Origin: an uncultured Erythrobacter sp. | GTDB taxonomy: Bacteria > Pseudomonadota > Alphaproteobacteria > Sphingomonadales > Sphingomonadaceae | Reading direction: 5' to 3' | DNA: 64,000 nucleotides | NCBI RefSeq assembly: GCF_947499705.1 | Contig: NZ_CANMPJ010000002.1 | Coordinates: 740,688 to 804,687 of the forward strand | Notes under the pieces: model-generated | The model's database searches: none | What the model was told of the DNA's origin: nothing | Seen by the model: only the letters and a program-made list of their open reading frames with translations | Shown: positions 16,615 through 25,404 of the stretch, in pieces | Layout of the letters: each line of letters opens with the position of its first letter | How positions within the stretch are numbered: position 1 is the stretch's first letter | Translations under genes and position numbers: made by a program

Positions 16615-17118
16615 TCAACGCGAACCGATGCCAAAATCCATCGAATCGACCCGCGCGGCGTCACTGCGCGCAGTGTCTGTCGCGACGCGGGTTTCCTCGG
16701 CGGCGCGGGCCATGTCGGCGTCGTCCATCTCGTTCTGCACCCGCGCGGTGTCGAAGGACTGGCTGCCTTTGGTGATCCGCCCGTCAGCGCCGAATTCCCA
16801 CAGGTCGAACAATTCCAGTTCGAACGGGTCGCCGCCCTTGAAACGCATCACCGCGCGCCAGTGGATCGCCGCGCGCTCGTCTTCGATCGTCGATGATTCC
16901 ATCCGCAAGTCGAGCAGGTCGAGCTGTTCGAACAGCTCCTTCGCCACCTCTTCGGGCTGGTTCGACTTTCCGCCGGGAAACTCCATGATGATGCTGCCAT
17001 CGCCGACGAAGCGAAACTCGGCGTGCGGCGCGAACAAGTCCGGAAAGCGCGACAGGTCGCCGGTGGCGCGCGCCTTGTAAACGGATCCGATAGTGGCGAG
17101 CATGTCATCGCGGTTCAT
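16615..17118 (-). CDS. NTF2-like/SnoaL-type protein
   Basis: This encodes 167 residues from the ATG at 17118 (MNRDDMLATIGSVYKARATG); an in-frame start at 17139 adds seven residues. The N-terminal 125 residues have the cone-shaped NTF2-like fold pattern: a first helix, DLFAPHAEFRF, then alternating strands ending in LFDLWEFGADGRI. A charged helical tail follows. The fold serves enzymes and binding proteins, so the role stays open. There is no signal peptide. Confidence 0.7.
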   Translation of the reverse strand: MNRDDMLATIGSVYKARATGDLSRFPDLFAPHAEFRFVGDGSIIMEFPGGKSNQPEEVAKELFEQLDLLDLRMESSTIEDERAAIHWRAVMRFKGGDPFELELFDLWEFGADGRITKGSQSFDTARVQNEMDDADMARAAEETRVATDTARSDAARVDSMDFGIGSR

Positions 17119-17230
17119 AGCCGGTCTTCCCCTGTACATTTCGAGTCGCGGGGCAGGATAGCACGGTTCGAGCTAGGCTGCGGGACGCTTTCCTACGGGG
17201 CCGAGTGGGTGGTAGGCACGAAGGCATCGG

Positions 17231-17680
17231 TCAACACCATGCGATACGCGGTCCGCCCCACCGTTCGGCAAGGCCTTCGGACACCAGCGTCTCGCCAAGG
17301 CTTCTGCCGCCTCGCATCACCACGCGAAGGGCTCTGCCATAGCGATCGGTGTCGCGGCCACCGCTGCCTCGGGCTAGCGTGAATGGGCCGGCGTTGAGAA
17401 GCGCCTGCATCCTCTGCGTGGCACGGCGACCAATGGCGGCTTCGCGGTCACAACCGGGGCGCGAGATTTCAGGCGTGTCGATGTCGGCGATGCGGATCTT
17501 GGTGCCGCGATACCAGATCGTGTCACCATCAACGATGCAGGTGATGCGGCCCGAACCCTTGCAGATTGGGAAGGTGGCGCGCTCGCTATCTCGCGAAGTG
17601 GCTGCGGGCATAGCGCTCTCGGCAAAGGCAGGTGGTCCGAGCAGGAGAGCGGACAACAGGACAATCGCGCCAAATCGCAT
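17231..17680 (-). CDS. secreted thermonuclease-family nuclease
   Basis: This 149-residue protein has a signal peptide (MRFGAIVLLSALLLGPPAFA) and one staphylococcal-nuclease (SNase) domain. The catalytic pattern is present: VDGDTIWYRG, RIADIDTPE (Arg and Glu of the active site), and DRYGRALR (second Arg). It should cut nucleic acid in the periplasm or outside. A second SNase homologue occurs at 21256-21813. It is monocistronic, with the next gene on the same strand 61 bp upstream. Confidence 0.85.
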   Translation of the reverse strand: MRFGAIVLLSALLLGPPAFAESAMPAATSRDSERATFPICKGSGRITCIVDGDTIWYRGTKIRIADIDTPEISRPGCDREAAIGRRATQRMQALLNAGPFTLARGSGGRDTDRYGRALRVVMRGGRSLGETLVSEGLAERWGGPRIAWC

Positions 17681-17741
17681 GGCGCGACTTTGGCGTTGGC
17701 GATGACGAAAGTCGGCTCAGGAACAGCCCTAAGGGGCAGGC

Positions 17742-18197
17742 CTAAGTGACACCCCCTAACAGAACCCGCGAATACCAGCGGTGGAAGGGCATCAGCGTCT
17801 TGACGATCCCGCGATCGGGCTGGCCGACCCAACTGCCGAACAGCAGCGTAGTCGTCTTGTCATGCGGCTTGACCGAGAGCCAGCTGGCAGTGGTGCCGCG
17901 AAAGTCCTGGAGTAGGATCTCATCGTCGCGGCGTTCGATCACCTTCCAAGCTGCGAAGCTGTCTGCCGCGCCGCTGGCAAGTTCCTGCACATCCGAATTG
18001 TTCGCGCCCTTGCCGATCAGTCCGAGCACGATCCGCTCGGGTCGAAAGGCGACGGAACAATAGAAGCGCTCGATAAACTGCGTAAGTGAGACCTGTCCGG
18101 GAACCTCGCACTGGAAGCAGTCGCGATAAGCCTCTGCCGGACCAAATTCCGCCAACAGGCTTCCTCTGGGGATGGTGATGTTCTCAACTTTAGCCAT
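17742..18197 (-). CDS. hypothetical protein
   Basis: This encodes 151 residues from the ATG at 18197; an upstream in-frame extension to 18293 is rejected as non-coding. It is soluble with no signal peptide. A middle segment (FYCSVAFRPERIVLGLIGKG) and a C-terminal block (RDDEILLQDFRGTTASWLSV, then LFGSWVG and HRWYSRVLLGGV) suggest one compact alpha/beta domain. I do not recognise the family. A near-perfect FNR-type box lies 50 bp upstream of the start and is shared with the divergent gene at 18303, hinting at oxygen-dependent expression. Confidence 0.55.
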   Translation of the reverse strand: MAKVENITIPRGSLLAEFGPAEAYRDCFQCEVPGQVSLTQFIERFYCSVAFRPERIVLGLIGKGANNSDVQELASGAADSFAAWKVIERRDDEILLQDFRGTTASWLSVKPHDKTTTLLFGSWVGQPDRGIVKTLMPFHRWYSRVLLGGVT

Positions 18198-18246
18198 ATC
18201 TATGATATATCGTTGAGACGGGCGGTAGGGCAAGCCCTTGCGTCGC

Positions 18247-18260
18247 TTGATCCAAGTCAA
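18247..18260. promoter_or_regulatory. FNR-type box candidate
   Basis: TTGATCCAAGTCAA matches TTGAT-N4-ATCAA at 9 of 10 positions. It lies in the divergent gap between the genes at 17742-18197 and 18303-18839, about 50 and 43 bp from the two start codons. Confidence 0.4.
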
Positions 18261-18302
18261 TGCCGCGTGTATTAATCGAATAACACACCTCAAGGAGATC
18301 CC

Positions 18303-18839
18303 ATGTTTTCGGCAATCGCTCTGATGTTAGCACAGGCTGCGCCCGCCACCGAACCGCCGCCGATTCCGTCTATCGAGGACGCGCGCGTTCAAATCGCGGA
18401 GCTGGATTCTCGGCTATTTTGGGCTGCGTTCGAAGGGTGCGAACCGGATGAATTGGGCGGCATTCTCGCCGAGGACTTCCGCATGTTGCATGATTTGGGC
18501 GGACTTGCAGTGCCGAGCCGCGACGCCTTTCTTGCCTCGATCGCGCAACAATGCGCTGACCGAGAGCCGGACGGAGCCAATCCAGGCTACAAGAACCGCC
18601 GCCTGCTCGTTCCCGGATCGCGCACGGTCACGCCGCTTGGCGAATGGGGCGTGCTGGAACGCGCGCACCACACTTTTCACGAATGGCGCGGCGGAGACAA
18701 AGGGTGGGAGCAAGTGGGCGGCGCACGCTACATCCATGTCTGGCAGTGGATCGCCGAAGAGGGGCGCTTTCGCCTCGCCGAAAGCCTCAGCATCGACCAT
18801 GGCGCGGCTGAGCCTTACCCGCCTGCCAAACGGGATTAA
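18303..18839 (+). CDS. DUF4440/NTF2-like protein with N-terminal hydrophobic segment
   Basis: This 178-residue protein has a short hydrophobic N-terminus (MFSAIALMLAQAAPA) that may be a signal peptide. The remainder matches the DUF4440 class of NTF2-like folds: IAELDSRLFWAAFEG, then LAEDFRMLHDLGG, and late strands ARYIHVWQW and FRLAESLSIDHG. GGAGAT precedes the ATG. Ligand unknown. Two other NTF2-like proteins occur in the window (16615 and 36359), but they are not close copies. Confidence 0.7.
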   Translation: MFSAIALMLAQAAPATEPPPIPSIEDARVQIAELDSRLFWAAFEGCEPDELGGILAEDFRMLHDLGGLAVPSRDAFLASIAQQCADREPDGANPGYKNRRLLVPGSRTVTPLGEWGVLERAHHTFHEWRGGDKGWEQVGGARYIHVWQWIAEEGRFRLAESLSIDHGAAEPYPPAKRD

Positions 18840-18896
18840 GCGCGTCTTTACCGATATTTGCGATACCCGACTGGTGTTGAATGAAGGGGTGTCGCG

Positions 18897-19274
18897 ATGT
18901 TCGGAAAAGTGTTTTTCGGTGGCTCAGTAGTCGTGCTGGGCGTGATGTATTCGGCTGGCATGCTTGGCGATGGACCAAGCGCGGACGGCGACGACGGTAT
19001 TCCCGCGGCCGCGGTCAATGGTTGGGGCGAATACTGCACCAATCAAGTCGAGAAACTGGTCGACATTGCTGAAGACCACAAGAAGCCCGGCGGCGGCATG
19101 CGCGAGCCTAGCTTTACGACTGGAGTGCGCGTTGCGAAGATCATGAACAACATCGACAGCGCGGGCTGCAACCCAAGCATGGCTCCGGCTTCGGTACGGG
19201 CTGATCTTGGTATGACTTCAGGGCTTCAAAGCGGCGACTGGGGCGGAGACAAAACCAGCGACTGGGGCAACTGA
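18897..19274 (+). CDS. hypothetical protein with N-terminal membrane segment
   Basis: This encodes 125 residues. A single hydrophobic segment (about residues 4-24) acts as an anchor or signal; the rest is hydrophilic with two Cys residues (YCTNQ near 47 and GCNPS near 93) and a Gly/Asp/Ser tail with GDWGGD and DWGN repeats. No family recognised. It is convergent with the lipoprotein gene at 19280, separated by only 5 bp. Confidence 0.55.
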   Translation: MFGKVFFGGSVVVLGVMYSAGMLGDGPSADGDDGIPAAAVNGWGEYCTNQVEKLVDIAEDHKKPGGGMREPSFTTGVRVAKIMNNIDSAGCNPSMAPASVRADLGMTSGLQSGDWGGDKTSDWGN

Positions 19275-19279
19275 GGTCC

Positions 19280-19936
19280 TCATTCCCAACCCCATGCGGG
19301 CGGCGGCGCCTCGACTTCCTCGCTGAGGTCAAACTCAACCCGGAAGAAGCGATCTTCCGGGGCTCCGCCGTCGACAGTCCGGCGCAGTTGATAGGCGAAG
19401 GTTCCGCCGTCCGTATCCGCTGACGTCACCTCGACACTCCAGACATTGGTCACCGAGGCGGGCAAGTCCTCGCGCTCGAACAGAGAGATACTCTCGGCAT
19501 CGACCGGGAAGTTCTGTATGTTCTCCACGCCTGCCTCCGCGGTGTCCCCCCCATACATCGTCACCGCATCACTGGAGCCGTCCTCGTGCCGGTGATCATG
19601 CTTAAGCCGCAATCCGCCAGCATCGTTGCGCGTGATAAGCCAGGTCCGCGACCGGTCCCATTTTCCGCCAAGCTCGACATGAAATGGGATCGCGATTCTC
19701 GTGTCGCTGCATTCGCTGACATGCATGCGCATATCGGCGCTGGCGAAGTCGGCATCGGCGGGGTCCTCGCTCACCAGCTTGCCGGCATAGGCTTTGCCGC
19801 AATGGCTCGACAGCGCCTCCCAAAACACGTCTTGTGGGCCAAAGCTGGGCGGTGCGACCTTGATTTCTTCGCTGCAGGCAGTGAGCGAGGCAATGGCAAG
19901 GATGGGCGAAAGTGTGAGTGTGCGAGAGATAGGCAT
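19280..19936 (-). CDS. putative lipoprotein
   Basis: This encodes 218 residues from the ATG at 19936; six more residues are possible from 19954. The signal peptide ends in lipobox LTAC (Cys near residue 22), so the product is probably lipid-anchored. The mature part shows a beta-rich pattern with one Cys pair (HCGKAY and SECSDT), followed by an acidic tail. I do not recognise the family. The gene is divergent from the YdcH gene, with a 163-bp gap holding an FNR-type box. Confidence 0.6.
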   Translation of the reverse strand: MPISRTLTLSPILAIASLTACSEEIKVAPPSFGPQDVFWEALSSHCGKAYAGKLVSEDPADADFASADMRMHVSECSDTRIAIPFHVELGGKWDRSRTWLITRNDAGGLRLKHDHRHEDGSSDAVTMYGGDTAEAGVENIQNFPVDAESISLFEREDLPASVTNVWSVEVTSADTDGGTFAYQLRRTVDGGAPEDRFFRVEFDLSEEVEAPPPAWGWE

Positions 19937-20027
19937 GCCGCGCCGTATCAGCATGAGGAGCCTGGCGACAATGCCGTTTGGTTCGGCGCTGAGCGCAATC
20001 TTTGCCGGTCAGTTCCCTCGATCGCAA

Positions 20028-20041
20028 TTGACCCACATCAA
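20028..20041. promoter_or_regulatory. FNR-type box candidate upstream of ydcH-like gene
   Basis: TTGACCCACATCAA matches TTGAT-N4-ATCAA at 9 of 10 positions. It lies 58 bp upstream of the YdcH start (20100) and 91 bp upstream of the divergent lipoprotein start. Confidence 0.4.
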
Positions 20042-20099
20042 AGACTGCTTTCCAGCCCGCCTATATTCTCTCTTCGAAAGCCAAAGGGAGAATTCCGAT

Positions 20100-20363
20100 A
20101 TGTCAGCCCACACGCCGCACGAACTCCATGACGAGTTTCCTCATGACGCCGAGACTCTGCGCAGGCTGAAGTCAGGAAACGCGCATTTCTGCAAGCTGGC
20201 TGACCGCTACCATGCCGTAAACCGGGCGATCCACCGGATCGAGGCGGAGATTGAGCCGTGCAGCGATGAACACACCGATCGATTGAAGAAACAGCGCCTG
20301 TCACTTCTCGATGAAATCGCTGCGCTCCTTGAGAAAGCAGAAGCCAACTTGGTCCACGCATAA
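20100..20363 (+). CDS. YdcH/DUF465 family protein
   Basis: This 87-residue helical protein matches the DUF465 (YdcH, SlyX-like) pattern: ELHDEFPHDAETLRRL, then FCKLADRYHAVNRAIHRIE and a final KKQRLSLLDEIAALL. Small proteins of this family are predicted to form antiparallel coiled coils; their job is unknown. AAAGGGAG lies upstream of the ATG. An upstream in-frame extension is antisense to the lipoprotein gene and is rejected. Confidence 0.85.
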   Translation: MSAHTPHELHDEFPHDAETLRRLKSGNAHFCKLADRYHAVNRAIHRIEAEIEPCSDEHTDRLKKQRLSLLDEIAALLEKAEANLVHA

Positions 20364-20364
20364 C

Positions 20365-20523
20365 ATGCCCGGGGTCCACCTTCTTCGCCGGCGTTTGTCG
20401 CCATTCTCAGCCCTGCAACGACGGCACCGCAAGCGAGGGGTTGGAATCGCGACCTTGGGAGCCGTGATTGCTGCTCGGCGAACGGCGCGAATTGCCCGAA
20501 CAATTGCCCGCCAGATGCGGTGA
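20365..20523 (+). CDS. possible small basic protein
   Basis: A 52-residue frame starts one base after the YdcH stop codon. The product would be very basic (about 16 Arg or Lys), with a short hydrophobic stretch GIATLGAVIAA. There is no clear ribosome site and no known family. It could be a translationally coupled small protein or chance. Confidence 0.25.
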   Translation: MPGVHLLRRRLSPFSALQRRHRKRGVGIATLGAVIAARRTARIARTIARQMR

Positions 20524-20542
20524 GGCACCGCTGCGGACCTAT

Positions 20543-20574
20543 GAGAGTGGCGTATGAGGCGATACGCCACTCTC
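20543..20574 (+). terminator. perfect 13-bp hairpin between convergent genes
   Basis: GAGAGTGGCGTAT (20543-20555) pairs perfectly with ATACGCCACTCTC (20562-20574) around GAGGCG. It lies between the YdcH gene and the convergent gene at 20599. There is no T-run on either strand, so termination or mRNA 3'-end protection is inferred from position. Confidence 0.5.
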
Positions 20575-20598
20575 ACCAATTGGCCGCATCCGATTGGG

Positions 20599-21000
20599 TC
20601 AATTGAGACGCTGCCGATCAGGCTTGGCCACGACCTGCCAGCGATCACGGTAGAGTAATTGGCCGGGGTTGCGGGTCCACAGACGTGCTACCGGCACGCC
20701 GCAATCCTCGATCAGAGCGACCATCACTTGCATATGGCCGATGGCTTCGCGTGCATTGTCGTGAAACCAGCAGATGCCATCATCCCACCAGCGCCCCTTT
20801 GCCTTCACGTCAAAGCGCTTCGGCACCGGAAGTTGGTCGTTGAACCAATTGAGTTCGCGGCGCAGCGCGATCAGAACCGGATCACAGTCCTGATCACCGC
20901 TCCACCAAAGATCGGATGCTATCCGGAACGGTCCTGGCGCCAGCTTGGCACGCGTGACTGTTCCGCCGTGCTCCTTGGGCACGGTGAATCGTAAGTACAT
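20599..21000 (-). CDS. hypothetical protein
   Basis: This encodes 133 residues from the ATG at 21000 (MYLRFTVPKEHGG), preferred over an ATG at 21027 because a Gly-rich purine stretch (GGGGA) lies at suitable distance. The product is soluble and Trp-rich (DLWWSGDQDCD, GRWWDDGICWFHDNA), ending with a beta segment (GQLLYRDRWQVV). I do not recognise the family; it resembles small cytosolic proteins of unknown function. Confidence 0.5.
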   Translation of the reverse strand: MYLRFTVPKEHGGTVTRAKLAPGPFRIASDLWWSGDQDCDPVLIALRRELNWFNDQLPVPKRFDVKAKGRWWDDGICWFHDNAREAIGHMQVMVALIEDCGVPVARLWTRNPGQLLYRDRWQVVAKPDRQRLN

Positions 21001-21255
21001 TTGGAAAATCCCCTGCGGGAGGTGCAATGCAGCGAACGCGCGCCGCAGACCTCCAGAAAACGGGGACTAAGCGGCTCGGTTGTGTTCGGCGATGGATTGC
21101 GCGGGTTTCCCCGCCGAATTGCGGCCTTCTGGAGGTATGAGCATTGTAAACATCAGCGCCTCCTTTCAGGCATCTTGCGCATGGGGTGAATCCCACAGCG
21201 GGAAGGCGCCATTAGGCTTCCGTTACGGCAGGTGCAAGCAATTGTGCCCAGCGGA

Positions 21256-21813
21256 TTATTCGGAGCACCAATTCTTTGGCTCGGCTCCCCAGCCGCTTTC
21301 TGCCGCGAGACCGCGCTTGATCATGGTTTCAGCGAGGAATTCGCGCGAACCGTCACGGGCGACGCGGCGTGCGGCGCGCAGTTCGCGCCCGTATTGATCG
21401 TAAGGCGGGTCGTCGGCCCCATTCCATTCGATTGGCCCCTCGCCAATCCAGTCGTGCAAAGCGCCTCGCGCCTTCTGTGCGGCCTCCCGTTCGGCCTGGC
21501 ATGCTCCGTCCAGTTCAGGCGCGTCGAAGCCTGTCAGGCGGATGCGCCTGCGATCATTGCCGAAACCTATGATTAGAGTGTCGCCGTCGACAACGCAGCC
21601 TGCCGCTTCAGAAGAGCGCTCTCCGCATAGCGCGAAGTCCTGCGTCACGCGGACCCAGCCTTGCTCTTCCATTACCGGCCGCACGCCGAACCACCATGCT
21701 GCCATAACGATCAATAGCAGCACAGGTACACGCCACAGCACCCACCAACTGGCGAAGCGTCCGCCGGTGCGGCGGCGCTTGAACCGGGGAGTGCGGGATC
21801 GGCGTTTGAGCAT
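21256..21813 (-). CDS. membrane-anchored thermonuclease-family protein
   Basis: This encodes 185 residues from the ATG at 21813. It has a basic N-terminus (MLKRRSRTPRFKRRRTGGR), one membrane segment (about residues 23-42), then an SNase domain: VDGDTLIIGFGNDRR, IRLTGFDAPELDG and DQYGRELRAAR, keeping the active-site Arg, Glu and Arg. The domain faces the periplasm if the positive N-terminus stays inside. It is a diverged relative of the soluble SNase at 17231, so the window carries two members. Confidence 0.8.
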   Translation of the reverse strand: MLKRRSRTPRFKRRRTGGRFASWWVLWRVPVLLLIVMAAWWFGVRPVMEEQGWVRVTQDFALCGERSSEAAGCVVDGDTLIIGFGNDRRRIRLTGFDAPELDGACQAEREAAQKARGALHDWIGEGPIEWNGADDPPYDQYGRELRAARRVARDGSREFLAETMIKRGLAAESGWGAEPKNWCSE

Positions 21814-21882
21814 CGTTCCACGATAGCAGGGCTGCTGGGCGGTCACCAAATGCGGATCGCCAGTTTTGGTGAGCAACGCAAA

Positions 21883-21915
21883 AGGCCGCCGGGTTTCGCC
21901 CCGGCGGCCTCTTTA
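21883..21915. terminator. bidirectional intrinsic terminator
   Basis: AGGCCGCCGGG (21883-21893) pairs perfectly with CCCGGCGGCCT (21900-21910) around TTTCGC, with CTTTATTT on the plus strand and TTTGCG on the minus strand. It probably ends the bufferin-like gene on the minus strand. Confidence 0.75.
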
Positions 21916-21955
21916 TTTGCGAAGGCGGATAAAGCCGCCTTGGTGCCAAAGCGGC

Positions 21956-22303
21956 TTAGGCTGCGATCTCTTCGAGCGAGCCAGTGCCATTCGGCGTTTC
22001 GATGGTCAGGCAAGTGCCAGCATCGACATAGGTCCAGGCATTGCCTTGATAATCGACAACGCTGGTACCGGCGCAGCTGGTGCCCGGGCCTGCGGCACAG
22101 TCATTTTCGCCAGCTTTGGAAACGCCGTAGCACTTTTCCTTTTCGCCGCTGCCAGCAGAAGCAAGTGCTTCGGCTTCAGTCGAAGCAGCGCCTTCACCAG
22201 CGGCGGTGGCTTCGGTCGGTGCATCGGTGCCGCCCGAGCAAGCTGCGGCGAGACCGGCAGCAGCTGCGAGAGCAATCGAGCCTTTAAGGCGAGTGGTGTT
22301 CAT
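21956..22303 (-). CDS. BufA1/DUF2282-like bufferin lipoprotein
   Basis: This encodes 115 residues from the ATG at 22303. The signal ends in AAAC (Cys22), a lipobox. After an Ala/Glu/Thr linker comes the DUF2282 core with C58 ([10 protein letters not shown]), C69 (NDCAAG), C77 (TSCAGTS) and C98 (AGTCL). DUF2282 proteins are now described as bufferins (BufA1), post-translationally modified copper-binding peptides normally made with BufB and BufC and often a DoxX protein. None of those partners is adjacent here, and the lipid anchor is unusual. It is probably a periplasmic or envelope metal-buffering protein; function is inferred. Confidence 0.8.
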   Translation of the reverse strand: MNTTRLKGSIALAAAAGLAAACSGGTDAPTEATAAGEGAASTEAEALASAGSGEKEKCYGVSKAGENDCAAGPGTSCAGTSVVDYQGNAWTYVDAGTCLTIETPNGTGSLEEIAA

Positions 22304-22529
22304 GTTTGAGTGTCCTCCGTTCCAAGCATTCCTGACGGCACGAATTGCGCGCCGCTCTCCAGGCGATTCGCACTCAATCAACAAACGGTTACAGTGCCAA
22401 GTGCAAAATTCGAAAGCTGTTGCAGCCTACCGCATGAACCGACCGCTTTGCAGCGCGGATTGAAGCCGCTAAGCGCAGCTTCATTCGAAACGCGCCGCGC
22501 TGCGGGCGAACTGGGGAAGGCGTACCGCA

Positions 22530-23429
22530 ATGACAGCAGATAGCGACCAGGCGACGTTGGCCAAGGCCGAGGTGCTGATCGAGGCGCTGCCCTATTTTCA
22601 GCGCTATGCCGGACGCACCTTTGTGGTGAAATATGGCGGCCACGCGATGGGCAACCCACAGGCCGCGCGCGACTTTGCTGAGGATATCGTGCTGCTGCGA
22701 GCGGTCGGCATCAACCCGGTGGTTGTGCATGGCGGAGGTCCACAAATCGGCGCGATGCTGGAAAAGCTCGGCGTCGAAAGCACATTTGTCGATGGGCTGC
22801 GCGTTACCGATGAAGCCACAGCCAAGGTCGCGGAAATGGTCCTGTCCGGCGCGATCAACAAGGAAATCGTCGGTTGGCTCGGCAAGGCAGGCGGCAAAGC
22901 TTTGGGCCTGTCGGGCAAAGACGGCGGTTTGGTGACTGCGCGTAAGGTCGAGCGCACGACCCGCGATCCCGAAAGCCTGCTCGAAAGTGTGGTCGATCTG
23001 GGGTTTGTTGGTGAACCGGCTGAGGTCGACACGAGCGTAATAGACACGGCGGTGGCTGCCGGAATGATCCCGGTTATTGCGCCGATCGCAGGCGGCGAAG
23101 ATGGGGCGACCTACAATATCAACGCCGACACGATGGCGGGAGCGATTGCGGCGGCCTTGGGTGCAGCGCGACTGTTCCTGCTGACCGACGTGGCGGGGGT
23201 GCTTGACGGAAACGGTGAGCTGCTGACCGATCTGACGCCAGCAGACATTGCCAAATTGCGCGAAGACGGCGTGATCACCGGCGGCATGGTGCCCAAGCTG
23301 GAAACTTGCGTGAACGCCGTCGAGGCGGGCTGCGAAGCGGCGGTTGTGCTCGATGGCCGGGTAGCCCACGCAATGCTGCTCGAATTCTTCACCGCACGCG
23401 GTGCCGGTACGCTTGTGAGGGGTGGCTAA
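22530..23429 (+). CDS. argB: acetylglutamate kinase
   Basis: This 299-residue enzyme phosphorylates N-acetyl-L-glutamate, the second step of arginine biosynthesis. Motifs fit the amino-acid kinase family: [11 protein letters not shown] near residue 32, VHGGGPQIG near 70, a Gly-rich region, and [15 protein letters not shown] and [15 protein letters not shown] near the C-terminal ATP site. The length is normal and the arginine-sensitive N-terminal helix ([13 protein letters not shown]) is present. The gene is followed after 89 bp by yggT and then folD, probably one transcript. Confidence 0.97.
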   Translation: MTADSDQATLAKAEVLIEALPYFQRYAGRTFVVKYGGHAMGNPQAARDFAEDIVLLRAVGINPVVVHGGGPQIGAMLEKLGVESTFVDGLRVTDEATAKVAEMVLSGAINKEIVGWLGKAGGKALGLSGKDGGLVTARKVERTTRDPESLLESVVDLGFVGEPAEVDTSVIDTAVAAGMIPVIAPIAGGEDGATYNINADTMAGAIAAALGAARLFLLTDVAGVLDGNGELLTDLTPADIAKLREDGVITGGMVPKLETCVNAVEAGCEAAVVLDGRVAHAMLLEFFTARGAGTLVRGG

Positions 23430-23518
23430 AGCCGTATTAGTCGGGTAACACGCCCTCAACGGGACCTAAACACGCGCGGGCGGTCAGCCAGCGCGAAACA
23501 ACGAGAGATTACCGCACT

Positions 23519-23812
23519 ATGCAAGGATTAGACGTACTCTATCAGATCGTCTCGCTGCTGACGCAGGCGTTTGTGATGCTGATCATCATTCAGTTCGTGA
23601 TTGGTCTGCTGTTCGCATTCAACGTCATCAGCCCCTCCAACGAATTTCTGCGACAGGTTTACGAATCCATCAATCGCCTGCTCGATCCGATTTTGCGGCC
23701 GATCAGGAATGTGATGCCGGCAACCGGAGCGATCGACTTCTCGCCTCTGGTGCTGATCCTGCTGCTGCAGATCGTGCTGATTATCCTCGGCAACCTTGCC
23801 ACCGCCTACTGA
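23519..23812 (+). CDS. YggT family membrane protein
   Basis: This 97-residue protein has two membrane helices (about residues 9-35 and 70-94) and the YggT signature: [30 protein letters not shown], then a second helix starting [13 protein letters not shown]. The family is conserved in bacteria and plastids and is linked to membrane or division organisation; its biochemical role is unsettled. The folD start lies 14 bp after its stop. Confidence 0.9.
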   Translation: MQGLDVLYQIVSLLTQAFVMLIIIQFVIGLLFAFNVISPSNEFLRQVYESINRLLDPILRPIRNVMPATGAIDFSPLVLILLLQIVLIILGNLATAY

Positions 23813-23826
23813 GCTCAAGCGAAGAC

Positions 23827-24720
23827 ATGACAGCCACAAGGATCGACGGAAAAGCCTTTGCCGCGCGTTTACGAGAGCGCGTGGGAGAGAACGCACTAGG
23901 CTTTACTGAGGCGGCAGGGCGCAAGCCCGGCCTTGCCGTCGTGCTGGTGGGCGAGGACCCGGCGAGCAACGTCTATGTTCGCAGCAAGGGCAAAGCGACC
24001 GTTGCAGCCAATATGGAAAGCTTCGAGCATCGCCTGCCGGCGGACACCAGCGAGGCAGACTTGCTGGCGCTGGTCGAGCAGTTGAATGGCGATGAGGCGG
24101 TCGATGGCATTCTGGTCCAGCTGCCGCTCCCCGATCATCTCGACGAACAATCGATTATCGCCTCGATCAGCCCGGACAAGGATGTCGACGGCTTTCATGT
24201 GATCAACGCAGGGCGGTTGAGCGTAGGCCAGTCAGGGTTTGTGCCGTGCACGCCGCTGGGGTGCATGATGCTGCTGACTGACCGGTTGGGGGATCTGTCC
24301 GGCCTCGAAGCGGTCGTGATCGGGCGCTCCAACATTGTCGGCAAGCCGATGGCGCAGCTGCTGGTCGATGCCAATGCAACCGTCACGATTGCCCATAGTC
24401 GGACAAAGGATTTGCCCGCAGTCGTGAAGCGCGCCGATATTGTCGTCGCTGCGGTCGGACGGCCGGAGATGATCGGCAAGGATTGGCTCAAGGACGGGGC
24501 GACGGTGATTGATGTCGGTATCAATCGGTTGCCGCCTGAACCTGGTGCAGAAAAGGGCAAGCTCGTCGGCGATGTCGCCTTCGATGAAGCAAGCGAAGTA
24601 GCCGGTGCGATCACGCCTGTGCCGGGCGGCGTCGGGCCGATGACAATCGCCGTTCTGCTGCGCAACACGCTGGTCGCAGCGTATCGCAACGCTGGCCTTT
24701 CGGTGCCGGAAGAGCTTTGA
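23827..24720 (+). CDS. folD: bifunctional methylenetetrahydrofolate dehydrogenase/cyclohydrolase
   Basis: This 297-residue enzyme interconverts 5,10-methylene-, 5,10-methenyl- and 10-formyl-tetrahydrofolate using NADP. Motifs seen: [11 protein letters not shown] (Tyr and catalytic Lys near residues 50-56), [10 protein letters not shown] with [16 protein letters not shown], the nucleotide-binding [11 protein letters not shown], and the terminal [11 protein letters not shown]. Length is standard. The stop overlaps a TTG start of the next gene (TTGA), suggesting coupling. Confidence 0.97.
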   Translation: MTATRIDGKAFAARLRERVGENALGFTEAAGRKPGLAVVLVGEDPASNVYVRSKGKATVAANMESFEHRLPADTSEADLLALVEQLNGDEAVDGILVQLPLPDHLDEQSIIASISPDKDVDGFHVINAGRLSVGQSGFVPCTPLGCMMLLTDRLGDLSGLEAVVIGRSNIVGKPMAQLLVDANATVTIAHSRTKDLPAVVKRADIVVAAVGRPEMIGKDWLKDGATVIDVGINRLPPEPGAEKGKLVGDVAFDEASEVAGAITPVPGGVGPMTIAVLLRNTLVAAYRNAGLSVPEEL

Positions 24721-25361
24721 AAGCGCTGGCGCCAATTGCTTTGGCGGTCGCCGTTACTGGCTGCGCCACAACTGGCACCGCGCGACCTGGAATGCCAGTA
24801 CTTGCAGCGGATGTCGCTCAAAACCGCTTGGCGCAAGACGAAGGCGTCCTCACAGCATTGCGAGCTACTGCGGCAGAAAACGCGATCCTGTTTGCGCCCG
24901 GACCAATTGGTGCAAAAGAGTGGTTGGACGCTGCCGAGCCGTTTCCGCCGACAAACTGGCGGGCTCATCGCATCTTGGTTTCATGCGACGGGACAATCGG
25001 AGTTGCAACTGGCTCGATCAGTTGGGACGATCACCCCGGATATTACACCACGATCTGGCGCTATGAGACGCCGGGTGATGACAGTGCGCGGGGCAAATGG
25101 CGCTGGATCCTCTCGCACGGCGCCGGTGTAGATGAGCCACGCCCTGCTCCGGCAGCTCCGCAGGTCGAAGCCGCATCGTGTGATGCGCTTCCGGAGCCTT
25201 TAGTGAACATCGCCCGGATGGGTCACTCGGCAGATGCCAGCCTAAGGTATCGCTGGTCTTTCGATGAGGAAGCGGGCAAGAAACTGACCGTGGAACTGTG
25301 GGACGGCGCGGCCTATCGGCTGGTTCTCGAAGACTCGCTCGCTCCCGGTCAGGAACAGTAA
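24717..25361 (+). CDS. putative lipoprotein, paralogue of next gene
   Basis: This encodes 214 residues starting at a TTG that overlaps the folD stop. The signal peptide ([16 protein letters not shown]) ends in lipobox VTGC with Cys16. The mature part shares a layout with the following gene: an N-terminal helix with [10 protein letters not shown], then [35 protein letters not shown], and a final beta segment [10 protein letters not shown]. No named family recognised. The two are tandem paralogues with low identity. Confidence 0.65.
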   Translation: MKALAPIALAVAVTGCATTGTARPGMPVLAADVAQNRLAQDEGVLTALRATAAENAILFAPGPIGAKEWLDAAEPFPPTNWRAHRILVSCDGTIGVATGSISWDDHPGYYTTIWRYETPGDDSARGKWRWILSHGAGVDEPRPAPAAPQVEAASCDALPEPLVNIARMGHSADASLRYRWSFDEEAGKKLTVELWDGAAYRLVLEDSLAPGQEQ

Positions 25362-25404
25362 ATCCTTCGATGGCCACGGCATGATTGACCGCATTGGAGG
25401 CCCC

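Noticed and set aside
22389..23459. 356-residue minus-strand open frame
   Set aside because: It is antisense to argB and has no family features.
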